Origin: an uncultured Alphaproteobacteria bacterium
Lineage (GTDB): Bacteria > Pseudomonadota > Alphaproteobacteria > HIMB59 > GCA-002718135
Assembly (NCBI GenBank): GCA_902567135.1
Contig: CACFLO010000002.1
Coordinates: forward strand, 19,293-83,292
Reading direction: 5' to 3'
Length of the DNA: 64,000 nucleotides
The notes under the pieces were generated by a model. That model was not told where the DNA came from. It ran no database searches and saw nothing but the letters and a program-made list of their open reading frames with translations. The first letter of the stretch is position 1, and the number at the start of each line of letters is the position of its first letter. The position numbers and the translations under genes are program-made. Below are positions 61,868 to 64,000 of this stretch, piece by piece.

Positions 61868-63551
61868 AAATACCCTCAATTTTTACAGGATTGTTATGTT
61901 TTGGTTTGATACTTTTTTCACCAGAAACATAATCTTCTAATAGTTTATAAATAGGAGGTCCTTCAACTTCAGGATTTATTGATCCCCAACCACCAATAGT
62001 ATATTTTTTTTGCGATTCAATTTTTTTACCATTATCTAATTTTAAATCACTTATTCTATTTCCCATTGTGTTCTTAGGGTGGCAAGTATATGTCATTCCT
62101 CCAACTCTAACCATATCGCCACCTTGCTGGAAAAAAGGGTCAGGATTAAAAATATTATCACATACGTCTTCTAAAAGATTTTTTATAGTTTCACCATTCA
62201 TCTCAGTTCTATATACTTCTGGGTAATTCATTGAAGTTTGCGAATAAATATCATCAATAGTTATCTTTTGACCTGGTAATAAAGTTGTTCCCCATCTAAA
62301 GCCTGGGCTCAATGAAATTTCTGTATCCCTTTCCTGAATAATTGCGTCACAAATCACACTATCCCAAGGTCCACCAAAATTACCTCTTCTATAAAGTAAG
62401 GTTTCAGCTTCCCCGACAATACGGTTACATTCTTCTTCATATGGTTCTCTAATTTTATCAATCAATCTTGTCATTTCTGGATCAGGTTGAATTACATCTG
62501 AAAAAATAGGTATTAAATTTGATGAGAAATCAACAACTTTGCCATTGTCAACTTTTAGATCAATCCTTCCCAAATATTTGCCATGAGATCCAGACGAAAG
62601 AAGCAAAGTATTTTTAATCTTAATTGCTTTTGGAATGGCATCATGAGTATGTCCAGTTAATATAACATCAACATTATCTAGAATAGATGCTAATTTCTGA
62701 TCTACATCAAACCCATTATGCGATAATAAGACCACTACTTCAGCACCATTCTTTTTTGCTTTATTTATATTTTTTTGAATGATTTCTGGTCTTATTCCAA
62801 AAGACCAACCATCAACTAAGTATCTTGGATTAGCAATAGGAGTATATGGGAAGTGTTGTCCAATAACTGCAACTTTAACACCCCCTTTTTCAAAATATGA
62901 GGTACTTTCAAAGACAGGTTCATCCCATTCTGTATCAAAAACATTTCCACCCAGAAATGGAAAATCTATTTTATCAATTAGTTCACTAAGACGTTCTTTG
63001 CCAAGCGTAAACTCCCAATGCCCAACCATAGCATCTGGTTTTAAGAGGTTCATTGCTTCTAACATATCCTCCCCTTGAGTTTTTAGAGAAGTGTATGAAC
63101 CTTGCCATGTATCACCTCCATCTAATAAAAGTACTTTGTCATCTCCTCTTTCTGCCCTGATTTTTTTAATCACGCTGGCTGTTCTGTCTAATCCTCCCAG
63201 CTTGCCGTACTCTCTAGCTAATGGAACGTAGTCCAACATAGTATGTGCGTAAGCGAGCGGTGTATTAGGTTTAATTCCAAAATGATCTAAAAAAACTTTT
63301 CCAACCAGATGAGGAGGTATACCTTCGAATTTTCCAATGCCAAAATTTTCTGATGGTGGCCTAAAAAAAACAGGTTTAAGTTGGCCATGTATATCAGTTA
63401 TATGCAGTAAAGTAATTTGACCTTTTGAGTCAAATTTTAAAAGATCATTTTCAGAAATTTCTTGTTTTGCGGCAACAGCGCTCCAACTTTTGCCACCAAT
63501 TAACATTGCTGTAATTGTAGCTAATTGAAGAAATTCTCGTCTCGATTGCAT
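61866..63551 (-). CDS. soxB: Thiosulfohydrolase SoxB
   Basis: 561 residues with a Tat signal (QSRREFLQLATI). It belongs to the 5'-nucleotidase superfamily: dimanganese-site blocks LLHITDIHGQLKP (Asp53, His55), LLLDGGDTWQGSYTSLKTQGED, VGHWEFTLG, VVLLSHNGFDVD and VILTGHTHDA. HWEFT in place of the NHEF of nucleotidases is the SoxB mark. It releases sulfate from the SoxYZ carrier in thiosulfate oxidation. It lies downstream of soxD, ending at the shared terminator. Confidence 0.95.
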   Translation of the reverse strand: MQSRREFLQLATITAMLIGGKSWSAVAAKQEISENDLLKFDSKGQITLLHITDIHGQLKPVFFRPPSENFGIGKFEGIPPHLVGKVFLDHFGIKPNTPLAYAHTMLDYVPLAREYGKLGGLDRTASVIKKIRAERGDDKVLLLDGGDTWQGSYTSLKTQGEDMLEAMNLLKPDAMVGHWEFTLGKERLSELIDKIDFPFLGGNVFDTEWDEPVFESTSYFEKGGVKVAVIGQHFPYTPIANPRYLVDGWSFGIRPEIIQKNINKAKKNGAEVVVLLSHNGFDVDQKLASILDNVDVILTGHTHDAIPKAIKIKNTLLLSSGSHGKYLGRIDLKVDNGKVVDFSSNLIPIFSDVIQPDPEMTRLIDKIREPYEEECNRIVGEAETLLYRRGNFGGPWDSVICDAIIQERDTEISLSPGFRWGTTLLPGQKITIDDIYSQTSMNYPEVYRTEMNGETIKNLLEDVCDNIFNPDPFFQQGGDMVRVGGMTYTCHPKNTMGNRISDLKLDNGKKIESQKKYTIGGWGSINPEVEGPPIYKLLEDYVSGEKSIKPKHNNPVKIEGI

Positions 63552-63581
63552 TATGTTGCCCTAAATAATTACCTTTAATAA

Positions 63582-64000
63582 CTATTCGTCTTCTGGAGTT
63601 ACATCAATATCTCTAGCTTTTCCAATAATTTTTGTAGATACTTTACAATTACTCATACAAGGGTTCCCCTGTGTATTCATGATATCTGGTCTTGGATCAG
63701 GTAATAAAAAACCATCTCTATTTGGCATCTCTATTTCACCAATGTTTATATCTGATAAAACAAAATCTTCTTCGATTATATCACTCATATATAAGAGATA
63801 GGCTACGATTCCATAAGTTTCATCATATGATAGGGATTGAGAATTACCATATGGCATTGCTCTGTAAATATAATCGTAAATTGTTGATGCATAGGGCCAG
63901 TAGCTTGAAGTAGTTTTCTCAGGATCATGTGAAGCTAAACTACCTTCACCTCCAACGAGTGGGGGCCACCTATCTGCCCCTTCACCAAAATCACCATGGC
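63582..64000 (-). CDS. soxD: Sulfite dehydrogenase cytochrome c subunit SoxD, 5' end beyond the window
   Basis: The minus-strand frame is open from the right edge for 139 codons. It carries HGDFGEGADRWPPLVGG just after a heme-site Cys-x-x-Cys that must lie outside, then SSYWPYASTIYDYIYRAMPYG, NSQSLSYDETYGIVAYLLYM and EIEMPNRDGFL, all typical of SoxD. The internal ATG at 63857 is not the start. SoxD pairs with the molybdenum subunit SoxC in oxidising SoxY-bound sulfane sulfur. It precedes soxB by 30 bases, so soxC is expected beyond the edge. Confidence 0.9.
   Translation of the reverse strand, partial: HGDFGEGADRWPPLVGGEGSLASHDPEKTTSSYWPYASTIYDYIYRAMPYGNSQSLSYDETYGIVAYLLYMSDIIEEDFVLSDINIGEIEMPNRDGFLLPDPRPDIMNTQGNPCMSNCKVSTKIIGKARDIDVTPEDE

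Noticed and set aside
1..64000. CRISPR array, prophage or insertion sequence
   Set aside because: No regularly spaced repeats, transposase, integrase or phage structural gene was seen in either strand.

Overview
The window looks like the chromosome of a free-living, streamlined, AT-rich marine alphaproteobacterium (roughly 30% G+C by eye). Genes are tightly packed, with start/stop overlaps of 4-11 bases and very short intergenic gaps. Supporting signs are the divided b/b' ATP synthase operon, a CcrM-type adenine methyltransferase downstream of rnhB, the mutY / DUF721 / dsbA / smc neighbourhood, an aa3 oxidase operon, and a sulfur-oxidation (fcc/sox) locus. The gene content resembles lineages such as HIMB59, AEGEAN-169 or SAR11 relatives, but I cannot place it more exactly from sequence alone. 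I see no prophage, insertion sequence or CRISPR array.

Layout. 1-8.6 kb: a partial peptidase C26-type amidohydrolase, tadA-xseA, then a minus-strand late lipid A / Kdo cluster (msbA, DUF374 acyltransferase, waaA, lpxK, lpxL) preceded by a ubiA broken by a one-base frameshift. 8.7-12.7 kb: DUF6494 protein, M16 peptidase, thrC, ctaG and pseudoazurin. 12.8-18.5 kb: the aa3-type cytochrome c oxidase operon (coxB, coxA, two subunit III-like proteins, subunit IV, heme O synthase) with small membrane proteins. 18.5-25.9 kb: rsmE, ogt, a class I amidotransferase, then an ammonium transporter gene whose leader carries two consecutive matches to the glnA glutamine riboswitch, two uncharacterised small genes, yqgE, a DsbD/ScsB-type reductase and a peroxiredoxin.

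25.9-39.7 kb is a metabolic accessory region for sugars and organic acids: two IlvD/Edd-family dehydratases, a D-cysteine desulfhydrase-like enzyme, an FAD-linked 2-hydroxyacid dehydrogenase, a beta-lactamase-fold hydrolase, a DMT exporter, a xylose-isomerase-like TIM-barrel protein, a Gfo/Idh/MocA oxidoreductase, two FGGY kinases and a class II aldolase. 39.8-59.2 kb is mostly housekeeping: rnhA, thrB, ispH, the F0 part of ATP synthase, a short smc, dsbA, dciA-like, mutY, a TauE/SafE permease, a class IV aminotransferase, ccrM, rnhB, moaB, slt, a cysteine-free family 4-type uracil-DNA glycosylase, a TPR protein, ispE and tRNA-Gln(TTG).

59.2-64 kb: an SH3-domain protein, a decayed tRNA-like sequence, then sulfur oxidation genes. 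These are the flavocytochrome c sulfide dehydrogenase pair (fccA-fccB) and, converging on it across a shared terminator, soxB and the 3' part of soxD, with the rest of the sox cluster presumably beyond the right edge. Electrons from sulfide/thiosulfate oxidation would enter at cytochrome c level and could reach the aa3 oxidase encoded at 12.9 kb. The strongest regulatory observation is the tandem glutamine-riboswitch leader of the ammonium transporter.
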